Positions 23,724 to 34,323 of a DNA stretch of 64,000 nucleotides are shown here, in pieces. The DNA is taken from the NCBI GenBank assembly GCA_014621425.1, contig JAANBB010000072.1, positions 1 through 64,000 of the forward strand, read 5' to 3'. The DNA comes from Cylindrodendrum hubeiense. Lineage: Eukaryota; Ascomycota; Sordariomycetes; Hypocreales; Nectriaceae. How positions within the stretch are numbered: position 1 is the first letter of the stretch; every line of letters begins with the position of its first letter. The notes under the pieces are model-generated. The model saw nothing but the letters and a program-made list of their open reading frames with translations. It ran no database searches and had not been told where the DNA came from. A program made the position numbers and the translations under genes.

Positions 23724-24312
23724 TGTAGCACATAGTTTTGCAGAAATTGAATCACCTCCTCTCTTCACGCCGCCTACATATAATCAAGAACAGCTGTCCA
23801 TCTTTGATAAGAAATGAGATTGAGTATCATCAAGACTTACTGGTATTGACGTGGGTTCACTTTGGTGATGATCTTTTGGACTCAACTTCTGAAGGGGGCT
23901 GGTACTGGCCGAGGTTGGTGCTGCCATGATCTGTGCTACGAGAATCGCACTAAATCACTGACGCTAAGCCTAGACTCCATTGTGTCTCTAATTGTGCGTG
24001 TGGTGGCTGGCTGTAACTAAAGAATCTCACTAGCCAACTTAGATGTCTCATCCGCTGGAACGCTGATGGAGAGGTGGCGCAGATATATGTTCCCCGAGTT
24101 CCTCTGTTTCCTGCTACGTTTATATATGCTAATCACACTCTGATAAACCAGCCGAATTAAGTTTACAGTATCCCCCCTCTAATGTATAGGGCTCAGGAGT
24201 TTTAATCCATTCAACCTATCTCATGTGCAACCTTCAAAGTGTATTTCCGTGTTAGATGGAGCCCTGATTAGGTATGTTACGGCGGGGTTCAACGAAACAT
24301 CATATATTATGT
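23724..24312. other. Tail-to-tail intergenic region
   Basis: About 590 bases between the TPR gene and the cytochrome b5 reductase gene, both ending here. No supported feature is seen. Confidence 0.55.
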
Positions 24313-25328
24313 TTAAAAAATAAACACTTGATCTTCTAGCCTGCTCGCCGGTCGGGCTTTTTCGTATCCGAGGCCCAGTGCTGCCTTTTTCATGGCAGCG
24401 ACCATCGGTGGAGGACCGCAAAGTAGCATTTTAATGTCGCGAGCCGGTTTTGGCAACCATATCTACCAAAATAAGTCATCAAGACGTAAAAACGCATCAA
24501 ATCATCATACCTTCATCATTTCTGGTGTAACAAAGCCGATGCCACCCGTCCACCCTGCTGGGGCCAGATTAAGGACATAGTGGACACGGATGCGAGGGTC
24601 CTGCGCAGTCAGGGCATCCAAGTCTTCTCTCAGGAGGATATCCTCAGAGGTGACGTTGGCGAAAATTAAATCTACTTCGGTCCTGTCTCCATTCTGGCGT
24701 CCGCGCTGAATCGCTCGCATCACTTGCATCATCGGGGTAATCCCGGTGCCGCCAGCAATCATGCCAAAGCGTCGAACCATGTTAGGCGAGTACATGAACG
24801 CACCTTTGGGTCCACGCACACGAATATTCTGGCCAGGTTTGAGAGTAGCAAAGTGTTGGGAGATATTGCCCTGGGGATAGGACTTGATGAGGAGATCAAA
24901 GTGCCCGCGTACCTCATCGCCCGTCAGGGGAGTATATGATCGCACGATTTCCTTGAATGCCCCGTCTGGCTGACGGATAGAGGCACCCACAGACATATGT
25001 TGGCCGATTGGGAGTCCGAGGATGGCATCTGGGGTAGGGAGTTTGAAGCGGTATCTGGTAACAAGAGGTTAGCGTTGATAGCGCTTCAGAGTAGACGACG
25101 GTGGTGGTACCTCGCAACGTTGTGGGAGAGGACCGTTTTCTCCTTCAACTCAAATTCTTGAAAGATGTCCGATCTTAGGACCGTCTTTTTCTGAGCTCTG
25201 GCATTCGCTTCGAGTGGACAGGGTTTAGTCTGACGATCTGACACTGTTCAGGTGGATTACTTACCGATCTTGAACACCAAATACCCCATCAGTAACACCC
25301 CAACTGCAACAATGTATGGATTTATCAT
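24313..25328 (-). CDS. NADH-cytochrome b5 reductase, membrane-anchored
   Basis: Model, read leftward: exons 25328-25265, 25207-25111, 25054-24511 and 24462-24313, 284 residues with all phases matching. This FAD enzyme passes electrons from NADH to cytochrome b5. An N-terminal membrane anchor spans about residues 4-20. The FAD-binding RSYTPLT motif is at 92-98, the NADH-binding GGTGITP loop at 155-161, and the LLCGPPPM segment near the C-terminus, followed by the family-typical LEDQVFIF end. Length equals that of yeast-type Cbr1 enzymes. It is divergent to the MOSC gene with 677 bases between start codons, and a cytochrome b5 gene lies 3.8 kb away. Together these form the electron chain used by mARC enzymes. 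It could be the genome's general microsomal reductase or a dedicated paralogue. Confidence 0.95.
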
Positions 25329-26005
25329 TTTCGGTCTAAAAAAAGTCCCTGGATTCAGTCGCACGACCGGGTTATCGTTGATTATAAATGATACTTGGCT
25401 AATTGGTCGTAGGTAACTTCAGGCGTGGTTCATGGAATTCGACGTATTGGGAATGGACGTTTGAGGAAATGGAATGATTCCCAACAAAGGAATTGGAGTT
25501 GTCAAAAACAATTACGATGACAATCAAGGACGGTATTAATACCATAGAGAAAACAAGGGTCCCCAATGCCGGGCATTTTCCTTTCTCGTTTAGTCTTAGC
25601 GACAGCACACTAGAAACATGATGCTAGAGACATCCGCCCCGCCGAGTTGGAGAAGTTCAAGCCATTGTCCAGCCCCACAACTTGGAGCTTATCGACATGG
25701 GGCTTTGGACAATCAACTATCTTGATGCGGTTTAGCTTACATCGACCAGTCCTTGCGTCATACCTTGCAGTATCTTGCTCCACATATTGTGCTGAGGAGC
25801 TCCGTATCGGGTGCGATTACCCTGTGCCTACTTAGTGCTTGCGGTCGTCGGGGCTCGCTTTCTCTTGGGAAATCTGGCGTCGTCTAGTAAATAGTGCTGA
25901 GCACCCCGCTCTGCCAGCTTCATTCATCTTGTCCTCACCTTTCCACGACCCGATTGCTACGTGTGGATGTCGCACATTCAGTCTCTGGTCACTCAGCCTT
26001 CCCGG
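25329..26005. promoter_or_regulatory. Shared divergent promoter, b5 reductase / MOSC
   Basis: These 677 bases separate the start codons of two functionally linked genes transcribed in opposite directions, so a bidirectional promoter is likely. Core GATA words are present, but no specific regulator site can be assigned. Confidence 0.5.
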
Positions 26006-27264
26006 ATGGATAGTACCACAACCATGGCGGCTGTCAGCGCCCTGTGCTTTGCACTGGTGAGCGCCGTCGCGTACCTCTTCCTGTCTTCGGCCAAATCGCA
26101 CCGAGGAGACGAGCTGAAAATCACCCAGGTTAGCTGCACAAGGAGAGTTGAGTTGGAAGAGCACCACTAAAGCAAAGCGATAGCTCTATGTACATCCAGT
26201 CAAAGGCATGCGAGGTTGTGCATTGAAAAAGGCACTCATCGGTCCTTATGGTGTCGTCGGCGATAGGACCTTCTGTCTGCAAAAGGTCCAACGCGGCGAT
26301 GACGGTGTAAAATACGATACTATGTTGATTGGCTACCATTTACAGATGGCTCTCTTTGCCACGTCGGTCGATTACGAAAATTCACAAGTGTCGGTGGAGT
26401 GGAAGGGGCGAGGAACGAATTTCGACGTGGCAAAAGACATCGAGACCCCAGACACGATCTCGTTTCCCCTGAAGCCGTCTACGACTGGATGCGAGAAGAT
26501 AGAAGTGAACCTTCACACCAGCACCACCACAGCCTATGATCTGGGTGAAACTTTTGCAACCTGGTTCGCTGACCGTCTTGGGTTTGAGGCGAGGCTTGTC
26601 TTTATCGGCGACGGCTCAAGGCCGGTACTCGGGTCCCTGGCCCCCAATAGCCCAGGCGGGCTGAGGCGCACGAGGCTCTTCAACCGCGTCCGGTCGTTTT
26701 TGCCATTCCTGGCATACCCGGTCGAGAGACTTGCTTTCAACGATATCGCACACTACCTGGTGGTAACCGAAGAGTCAAACGACCAAGTCTCGTCTCGATT
26801 AACAGACGGATGTAAGATGGATGTAACCAAGTTTCGACCGAACATCGTCGTGAAGGGCGCATCAGCTCCATTTGTCGAAGACTTTTGGGGCGAATTGACC
26901 TTTGAAGGCGGGCTCAGGATGCCCCTCACAGCCAACTGCTATCGTTGCCAGAGTATTACTGTCGATTATGACACTGGCGCTACTGCGACCGATGACCGAG
27001 GCATGGCGTGGAAGAAGTTGAACAAGGATCGGCGAGTTGATGCAGGTGCCAAATACAGTCCTGTTTTTGGGCGATATGGGTATTGCTTTGGCACGGCCAC
27101 TGGCAAAACATTAGAGATTGGGCAGGGAGTTACTGTTACTCATGTGAATGCCAAGAGGACGATTTTCGGTGAGTTTCCTGTGTATGTTCTGGGGTATTTT
27201 ACTGATATTGGTAATAGATTGGCCACATCTCACCACTTTTGGAACCACCCAGACAAAGAAATAA
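26006..27264 (+). CDS. MOSC-domain protein, mARC-like molybdenum-cofactor reductase
   Basis: Model: exons 26006-26128, 26184-27168 and 27218-27264, 384 residues in phase. An N-terminal hydrophobic anchor covers about residues 9-27. The MOSC N-terminal beta-barrel starts with LYVHPVKGMRG, and the MOSC core carries a Cys pair in NCYRCQSITVDYDTG, where mARC proteins hold the molybdenum-ligand cysteine region. A late VFGRYGYCFG segment and the C-terminal TIFDWPHLTT follow the family pattern. Mammalian mARC takes electrons from NADH through cytochrome b5 reductase and cytochrome b5 and reduces N-hydroxylated substrates. All three parts lie within 5.3 kb here, and all have membrane anchors. Assignment as a reductase is inference; other MOSC proteins only bind or carry the cofactor. 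Confidence 0.88.
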
Positions 27265-28181
27265 AAGGGTCAAGTGTGACGCAATTTGGGTTAATTTGCT
27301 GGTGGAAAGGGAAGCTAAGGTTTAGAGGCTATCACAATGTAGGGACTCAACAAGTAGTAAAAATAGCCTGCCTAAATATACTAAATGAACATCGACTGCG
27401 GCTTCGACCATGCATAATGGGCACCCGTAGGAGCTGAAATATGTACACACCTGTCAGATACAGTAAGCGATGGGTATTGAAAAGAGACTCTTGCACGGGC
27501 AGAAATAATGCCTAATTTATTTCCTAATATAGCACAATGTCGTGAATTATCTTCGGGTGCTACTCATCGGTTTAGGATGAATGCAGATTTGTTCTGCTAG
27601 TCTGGGTCGGGGCGGACATCTGACCCGGGCAACTAGTCAGGTACACGGGCACTCATGGGGTGAGCATAATACCGTCTGAGCACTGACTCAGGCTGGTCTT
27701 ACTTGGACATGTGATGGCTTGTGGTCGCATTGTGGCCGTCTTTTTGCCTGCATTTGGGTGACTCCACAGGCGTTCTGGTCGGATTGATTGACGAACTGAC
27801 CTGGACTCATATTATGGTCAATCCGGGATCACTTAGCCAATTTCGACGCCCAACAAGATTGTATTTCGCAATTTCGATTTGTAAAATGTTTCTCTTGAGT
27901 AACCCGCACTTTTGTGAGGTAATGCCATGGTGCTGTCGGACATGCACCATGTCCGTATAGGCAATTGGATTGACCACCCAATTTCTTGGCACAGTCGATC
28001 CACGGACGACTCTTAGTCAACCTTTCAATGATGAAATCATGCATCTTCCCCGGAGATATAAAGTAGATGTCTATATATGTACAATCATGAGGTATCTCAC
28101 ATGCCACACACAACATCATCTATATTTACTCTGCGCGTTTTTTGCACTTCCAAACAACCCCACCCAACAACGCACGTCAAA
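27265..28181. other. Intergenic region, MOSC / RidA
   Basis: About 915 bases with no supported gene. A TATA box candidate (TATAAA, 28057-28062) lies about 120 bases before the RidA start codon. Confidence 0.55.
28057..28062 (+). promoter_or_regulatory. TATA box candidate of the first RidA gene
   Basis: TATAAA about 120 bases upstream of the start codon; supported by sequence and distance only. Confidence 0.45.
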
Positions 28182-28577
28182 ATGGCGGCTCAGTTTTTCA
28201 ACTACCCTGGCACTGAGACCAATGCAACCGAATATCACTATTCCCAAGCCGTTAAACTCGGAGATGTCGTCAAGACTTCTGGACAGGGTGGTTGGGACGA
28301 ACAAGGCAACATCATCCCTGTTCTGGACAAGCAAATCGAGACGGCCTTCAACAATGTCCTCAAGGCTCTCAAGGCAGTAGACGCGTCACTATCCTTTGAC
28401 AACATCTACTCCATCCGCTCGTATCATTTGGATATGGACTCGAGCTTTGATGTCATGACGTCAATCTTCAAGCGCATCTTTCCCAATCACCGACCAATTT
28501 GGACATGCATTCAAATCGGGAAGCTAGGGCTGGAGGGGATGCAAGTGGAAATTGAGGTCGAGGCCATGATCAGATAA
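28182..28577 (+). CDS. RidA/YjgF-family enamine/imine deaminase
   Basis: One exon, 131 residues, the usual RidA length. RidA proteins form trimers and hydrolyse reactive enamines and imines to carbonyl compounds plus ammonia. Family features include the GDVVKTSGQGGWD beta-strand region (about residues 27-39), NVLKALKAVDASLSFDNIYS and the C-terminal VEIEVEAM segment. The usual active-site arginine region near RPIWTCIQ is present with a substituted context, so activity is not assured. The ATG chosen (aaaATGGCGG) begins the conserved fold; an earlier in-frame start would add about 35 unconserved residues. The gene stands between the MOSC and cytochrome b5 genes, suggesting that it handles an imine made by that system. 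A second, distant paralogue lies at 55437-55853. Confidence 0.9.
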   Translation: MAAQFFNYPGTETNATEYHYSQAVKLGDVVKTSGQGGWDEQGNIIPVLDKQIETAFNNVLKALKAVDASLSFDNIYSIRSYHLDMDSSFDVMTSIFKRIFPNHRPIWTCIQIGKLGLEGMQVEIEVEAMIR

Positions 28578-29108
28578 GGGAGGAAGATCAAGATGGGCTG
28601 GGACTGGCGGCCTCGAGCCGTGGTCTTGGGTCCACAAGCCGAGCACAGGGAGCCGACCTATGGGATCACGCCAGTTGTAGATTATTCCTAATTTATCTCG
28701 CCGGCATTTGCCCCAGACTTATCCTGATAGTGATATCTGATCTGTTCCAAATCGGTGCCTAGCGTACGACTCGGGGGGGTTAAGGTGCACGAATCCCGCT
28801 TCTTGGTCATGCAGGAGGATCTGTCTCCCATGCGCTACCCCATGCCAACCTTGTGGGATCTGTGGGGAGAACTAAAGCACAATACATGGGCGTGCAGCGA
28901 TGAGCACCTTATGATAAGCATCCAGGTGGTCCATTTACTTTCCAATCGAGGGAGACGGATTGGAGTCACAATGCACCAATCGTGTGACGTCCAAACGACC
29001 AGAAAGTTGCCCGTATTAGCAATATATAACCAGATAGAGGGCCAAGGAAATCCAAATTCTTGATCCCATCCCCATCTACATCCACCTTAGTTCGTTCAAA
29101 TCTCCATC
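28578..29108. other. Promoter region of the cytochrome b5 gene
   Basis: About 530 bases. A TATATAA at about 29023-29029 lies about 80 bases before the start codon. Otherwise no feature is recognised. Confidence 0.5.
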
Positions 29109-29612
29109 ATGTCTAAACTATTCACTCTCGAAGATGTCGCCAAGCAATCCACGGAAAAAGGCGGGCTTATTATCGTTGACAAGGTTGTGTACGACATCAC
29201 CGACTACATGTCAAAACACCCGTAAGCTGGCAGTCCTAACTGAACAGAGAAAAATACTGAATATTTGTTTGACGTAGTGGCGGCGATGATATTCTTATAG
29301 AGGTGCTGGGCCAAGATGCAAGCGAAGGGTTCCATGAAGTGGGACACAGCGCTGAGGCCATGGAGGAGCTGAAGGGACTCAAAGTTGGGGAATTGGACCC
29401 GACGCCTCTGGTATGTGTGATGAATATGACGTTCTCGGCATGGGAATTATGTGCTGATTTGATCACTACAGGTTGCCACCAAGGATTTGTCACAAAAGGC
29501 GTCTGTTTCCGTGGCACAATTGTTTTCTGCCGCGGGTGTGGTGGCGCTGTCACTGGGGGCTGTGTTTCTTCGACACCATGTACAGAACCCATTTGGTCAA
29601 GCGAAAGAGTAG
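29109..29612 (+). CDS. Cytochrome b5, tail-anchored
   Basis: Model: exons 29109-29221, 29278-29410 and 29472-29612, 128 residues. A haem electron carrier. The two axial haem histidines are in KHPGGDD (about residue 37) and EVGHSAEA (about residue 61), with standard spacing. A C-terminal hydrophobic helix (about residues 97-115) followed by a basic short tail marks a tail-anchored protein of the ER or outer mitochondrial membrane. It is the natural partner of the b5 reductase at 24.3 kb, and in this context probably passes electrons to the MOSC protein. The first intron splits the HPGG codon pair, as in many cytochrome b5 genes. Confidence 0.95.
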
Positions 29613-30126
29613 CATTAGTCTGGAATTCAAGGCCACGAGATTAGGTACAAATTAAAACATCACCTGCGGCCTCTTTTCTTGCCTCATTGGGCTAAATGCC
29701 GCTGTCCACAAGCTCCAGATCCGTCATTGCGGAGTCGATGATTTATCACTCCGGCCGTATCGCGCGGGGCCAAGGCAAACTCCAAAACCCCGCACACACA
29801 AGGATTAGCGGCGTGCTACGAAGGACCCCTGGAAGTCGAGGGAATGCGCTAATGCAGAGTGCTCGCTCATCCCCTGCCCAATCCAGCAAGTTTGTGCGAG
29901 ACGTGGCAGCGCGGATTGCCGAGACATGCATGCGCGACCCGAAGCCCATCTTAATGCCCAGGATAGGAATGGGGAGATAAGTGGCCTATCGGTATGCCGA
30001 AAGCGGTGCGTCCCACATGGATTGCATCCAGCATATTAAGCTGCTCCGGGCCGCTGCTGAACAGGGAAACCTACATCATCACTCACCCGCAAGCTCTTCC
30101 TATTTACCGTCCGCAAGATAGCAACC
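29613..30126. other. Intergenic region, cytochrome b5 / aldehyde dehydrogenase
   Basis: About 510 bases with no supported gene; presumably the aldehyde dehydrogenase promoter, with a pyrimidine-rich leader just before the start codon. Confidence 0.5.
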
Positions 30127-31696
30127 ATGTCTCAGCTTCAAGTCGACCTCGAGGCCCCTAACGGGCGGAAGATTACCCTGCCCACCGGCTTGTTCATCAA
30201 CAACGAGTTTGTCGCGTCAAGCTCAGGGACCAAGATCACCAGCATCAACCCCAGGTTCGTACCCCGCAGAGACCCCGCAGAGACACCCCAGGAACAATCG
30301 TCTGACCATTTGTCGCAGTGATGAGACCGAGATCACATCAGTCGAAGCTGCCTCGGCGGTCGATGTCGACACCGCAGTGAAGGCCGCCCGCGCGGCTTTC
30401 AACTCCCCCGAGTGGGCCGAAATCTCCAACACCGACCGAGGCGCCCTCATGTTCAAGTTCGCCGACCTCATCGAGCAAAACAAGGAGACTCTTGCTACTC
30501 TGGAGACCTGGGACAATGGCAAGCCCTACGCAGTCGCTCTGGAGGAGGACCTTGCCGAGGTCGTCATGACTCTCCGATACTACGCCGGATGGGCCGACAA
30601 GATCCACGGCCAGACCATCCCCACCACCCCTCAGAAGTTCGCCTATACTCTTAAGCAGCCGCTGGGCGTGTGTGGTCAGATTATTCCCTGGAACTATCCC
30701 CTCGCAATGGCTGCGTGGAAGCTCGGCCCCGCGCTGGCTTGCGGTAACACCGTTGTTATGAAGCCCGCGGAGCAGACGCCGCTCTCTATCCTCTTCCTGG
30801 CCACCCTCATCCCCAAGGCAGGCTTCCCCCCGGGTGTCATTAACATCATTAACGGCTACGGACGGGAGGCTGGCGAGGCCCTCGTCTCCCACCTCGATGT
30901 TGATAAGATTGCATTTACGGGATCTACCACCACCGGCCGGGCAGTCATGAAGTCCGCCAGTGTCAACCTGAAGAATATTACTCTTGAGACCGGCGGCAAG
31001 TCTCCTCTCCTTGTTTTCAAGGACGCAGACCTTGACCAGGCGGCCAAGTGGGGACATGTCGGTATTATGAGCAACCAGGGTCAGATTTGCACTGCCACCT
31101 CCCGCATCTTGGTCCAGCAGGAAGTTTTTGACGAGTACGTGACTCGTTTCCAGGGAGTCGTCACTGCGCACAAGGTCGGAAACCCCTTCGACGAAGATAC
31201 CTTCCAAGGGCCCCAAGTCACTAAGGCGCAGTATGAGAGGATCTTGAGTTACATTGAGACTGGAAAGAGCGAGGGCGCCAGGTTGGTGACTGGTGGAGTT
31301 GCACACAAGAACGTTGGTGCCGGAAAGGGCTTCTACGTCGAGCCAACCGTCTTCTCAGATGTCAAGGAGGACATGAAGATCTTCCAAGAAGAGGTCTTTG
31401 GACCCTTCGTCTCAATTACTCCCTTCAAAACCGAGGCGGATGCCATCCGACTTGCCAACAGCACCTCATATGGTCTAGGCTCAGCAGTCTTTACTCGAGA
31501 TATTGAGCGGGCGCACCGTGTCGCTGGTAGACTAGAGGCCGGTATGGTTTGGATTAACAGCTCCAACGACTCTGATGTAAGGGTACCGTTCGGTGGAGTG
31601 AAGCAGAGTGGTATTGGCAGGGAGTTGGGAGAGGCCGGTCTCTCGGCTTACACCCAGACCAAGGCTGTTCACGTCAACATGGGACTTATTTTGTGA
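30127..31696 (+). CDS. NAD(P)-dependent aldehyde dehydrogenase
   Basis: Model: exons 30127-30254 and 30319-31696, 501 residues, the standard ALDH length. It oxidises an aldehyde to the acid. The catalytic glutamate sits in LETGGKSP and the nucleophilic cysteine in NQGQICTATSR; the cofactor fold shows GVCGQIIPWNYP and FTGSTTTGR. The C-terminal half has the usual PFGGVKQSGIGRE. The start ATG is in good context (caaccATGTC), and the 64-nt intron falls after SINP in phase. No peroxisomal or mitochondrial signal is evident, so it is probably cytosolic. In this cluster it may consume an aldehyde released by the RidA step; it could equally be a general ALDH. Confidence 0.95.
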
Positions 31697-31947
31697 GCAA
31701 GCAATGAAATAAAGGTCTCCTAAATATGAATCAAATTTAACAATTTAACATGATATTAATAACTCCAACTATTGAAATCCGTATACACTGTACGATGTGA
31801 TTTCTTCAAGCCGTTCCTTAATGATGAAGCTGCTCAGAGGGTTGTCTGACATTGAAACGCCTATAATAGCCTCCAAACGCCCAGTGTATTTAATGTACAA
31901 CTTGTCATTGAGACCCAATAAACCAGAGCAGCAAATTTGGCCTAGCC

Positions 31948-33333
31948 TTATAAAATAATGGCCTCGGGGTTTAATTCGGCAAACATTTCTGCCCATGTCA
32001 CATTGGGAGTCTCAACCTTCCATATCCCCTCCAGCGCTACGCTCAGCGAGTGGATGGACGCAAAACGTATCTCATCGTGTATTATACTCACCATATTGCG
32101 GACCTTTTTCTGTTCTTTGGGCGTTTGTGCATGTGCACCCGCGATGCACAGTGGTAAGAGGATACAGTTTATGACCTTTGACGGTCGTTTGATGCCAAAT
32201 ATGCAATCCAGACATGATTGGGTGTGTTGCTGGACAAGAGGATGCTGAATAGCGAGGCCGCAGATGGCCCTGTATAGGTATATGAGGGCGGCGTGCTGAA
32301 AGGCTCGTATCATAGCATATGCATGAGTAGCCTCCAAGTCCCTTTCGCTGGTATCCTCGAGTTCGATTATTGGACTATCGAGATCTTCCACGGCGAGAGG
32401 GGCATATATAGGTTGCAGAGCGGCTTCAAACTGTCGGATTCGGGAAATGGAAAACTCTTCGCGCATGCAGCTTGTTGCGTCAAGGTAAAAAGCCATACTG
32501 GAGATTTCTCGGAACACAGCGGAGAGGGAGTGCCGTCCGAAGGAATCTTTCCCCCACCAAACCGGTCCCTTGTTGATGGATTCCCAAACGGTTGGAGGGA
32601 AAGACGGCGGGCGTCCCTTGAGTATTGATGTTCCCAGGTCGGCAGAGAGGAATTCGGTGAGCAGCAAGTGGAGAGGGTCTTGCCCGGTGTCTAATGCAGC
32701 CGTCATGCCGCCGAGTCGATCGACGATGGCGAGCACTCCGTCTCGATGACTAGATGTGGATGCCGACGCTTCAACACACTCCAGGAAGCCATCGTGAAAA
32801 TAGAGGAGCAGCACTGCGAACAGCAGTGTCTGAAGGGGGCCGTCCCCCTTGGCGCAGAAGCCATCCACCTCAACCCGCAGCGCAGCGAGGCATTCGAGAC
32901 GCTTGACGTTCAAGATGCTGCGGCTGTTGCGGCCGTCCTGCAGCCACCGATGGGCATCGGCCAAGACGCACGTCGCAAGCAGCACGACGCGATGCTCCAG
33001 CGCAACCAGTATCGGCGCCGTGCAGGGCTCGGAGGCGGTCGTCAGGAGCGGCCAGAAGCGGCCGTGGAAGTAGTCGAGGGCGCGCTTCTCGTAGACGGCC
33101 AGCGACGCGGCCAGCTGCTCGTCGCGGCTGATGATGCGGTACATGGGCGGCACCGTGACGGCGGGCCGCGTGCTCCAGCGGATCAGGCGGGTGTTGTAGT
33201 CGCAGGTTGCGCCGACGAGGCCGCAGCGCATGCAGATGGGCTTGGTGAGGTCGCACTTGATGCGGCGCTTCTTGCAGGGCCAACACGAGCCCTCGACGAC
33301 TCTTACTCTGGTCTTGCCCATGATGAGCTTCAA
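31948..33333 (-). CDS. Zn2Cys6 transcription factor
   Basis: One exon, 461 residues. The zinc cluster CWPCKKRRIKCDLTKPICMRCGLVG... has the exact CX2CX6CX6CX2CX6C spacing, at residues 17-44. The rest is a mostly helical fungal-specific regulatory region without a clear catalytic domain. It probably binds CGG-type sites and controls neighbouring genes. It converges with the aldehyde dehydrogenase and lies just upstream of the transporter gene on the same strand, a common position for a pathway regulator. A second in-frame ATG four codons later would also work. Confidence 0.93.
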   Translation of the reverse strand: MKLIMGKTRVRVVEGSCWPCKKRRIKCDLTKPICMRCGLVGATCDYNTRLIRWSTRPAVTVPPMYRIISRDEQLAASLAVYEKRALDYFHGRFWPLLTTASEPCTAPILVALEHRVVLLATCVLADAHRWLQDGRNSRSILNVKRLECLAALRVEVDGFCAKGDGPLQTLLFAVLLLYFHDGFLECVEASASTSSHRDGVLAIVDRLGGMTAALDTGQDPLHLLLTEFLSADLGTSILKGRPPSFPPTVWESINKGPVWWGKDSFGRHSLSAVFREISSMAFYLDATSCMREEFSISRIRQFEAALQPIYAPLAVEDLDSPIIELEDTSERDLEATHAYAMIRAFQHAALIYLYRAICGLAIQHPLVQQHTQSCLDCIFGIKRPSKVINCILLPLCIAGAHAQTPKEQKKVRNMVSIIHDEIRFASIHSLSVALEGIWKVETPNVTWAEMFAELNPEAIIL

Positions 33334-34323
33334 TTATGTCGGTGCTTGACAGGGTTGTGTCGGCTGGCAGGTGTTGATGGATAATAACGGAAGTAAGTGG
33401 AGCAGGGGGAGCAGATAGCCTGAATATGGGGTCGTGGTCGTTATCACGGCCGGGGATTAAGCTATGCTTCGGTCTAGATTGCCTACGTAAATCACTTGAC
33501 CATTGGCGATTGAGCTTGTCGAATCGTCCAAGCCTCAACCATGCGGGGTTGAGCTGCTATCAGCTAACGCGCTTTGCTTATGAACCTGGCTCTCGCTCCT
33601 CATGCGCTGGGGGAAATCCTCCGTGAGATATGACGTACCAACGCGTGTAGATTGGTTGAAACAACGAGGCCGCCGCGCGCTGTCCAGGATAATGCGGGGA
33701 TAGTGGCATTTCCCGCAGCGCCCGCCGGTTGCACTAGATTTATCTACTCGCAGGCTTTTATCCAGGGTCCACTTTAAGTTGGGCAATCGAGTTTCCATAT
33801 CGGGACTAACCTCCCTGGATAGCGTCGCCATCACGGCACTTGCGTCCACGACGGAGCCACGGGCTTGGTCTCGAAGCCGCCAGGATCCCGCTTGTCGGGA
33901 ACATTCCGGCTACCGCGAGTCGAGTCAACTCGGTCGCTCCAATCATGCGCCTTTCAATAAGATAGAAACTCGTGTACAGCCATCGCGGTCAGATGCTCAA
34001 CGAGACCAGGGGCGAAATAATCTCGCAGAAAAGTCGTAAACAGGGAAGATCATCCCAGGGGCTGTAGTCAGCAACCCGGTTGGTGACTCCGTGTCGTAAA
34101 CACCCCTTTCTTCGCCTCGATTCCGATGCATTCAAAATCGAAAGATCATCATAATTGGTTGCACATGGGTATAGGCGCAGTATTATGAAATTGTGAGGCG
34201 TATTAGGATTAATATAATAAATAATAGCCTCTCATCTCTACAACAATAACAGACTCGGTGGCTTTGCCTTACAAGAACTGCACCCGCATGGCGTCAACAA
34301 CTAGAAGTAAACAATAAACATAA
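33334..34323. other. Regulator upstream region and transporter 3' flank
   Basis: About 990 bases between the regulator start codon and the transporter stop codon. A high-G+C half next to the regulator contains several CGG/CCG triplets. No gene is supported. Confidence 0.5.

Noticed and set aside
30338..31306. Minus-strand open frame of 322 codons
   Set aside because: Antisense shadow of the aldehyde dehydrogenase; leucine/glycine-rich with no fold.
32746..33384. Plus-strand open frame of 212 codons
   Set aside because: Antisense to the Zn2Cys6 regulator; alanine/arginine-rich shadow in a G+C-rich stretch.
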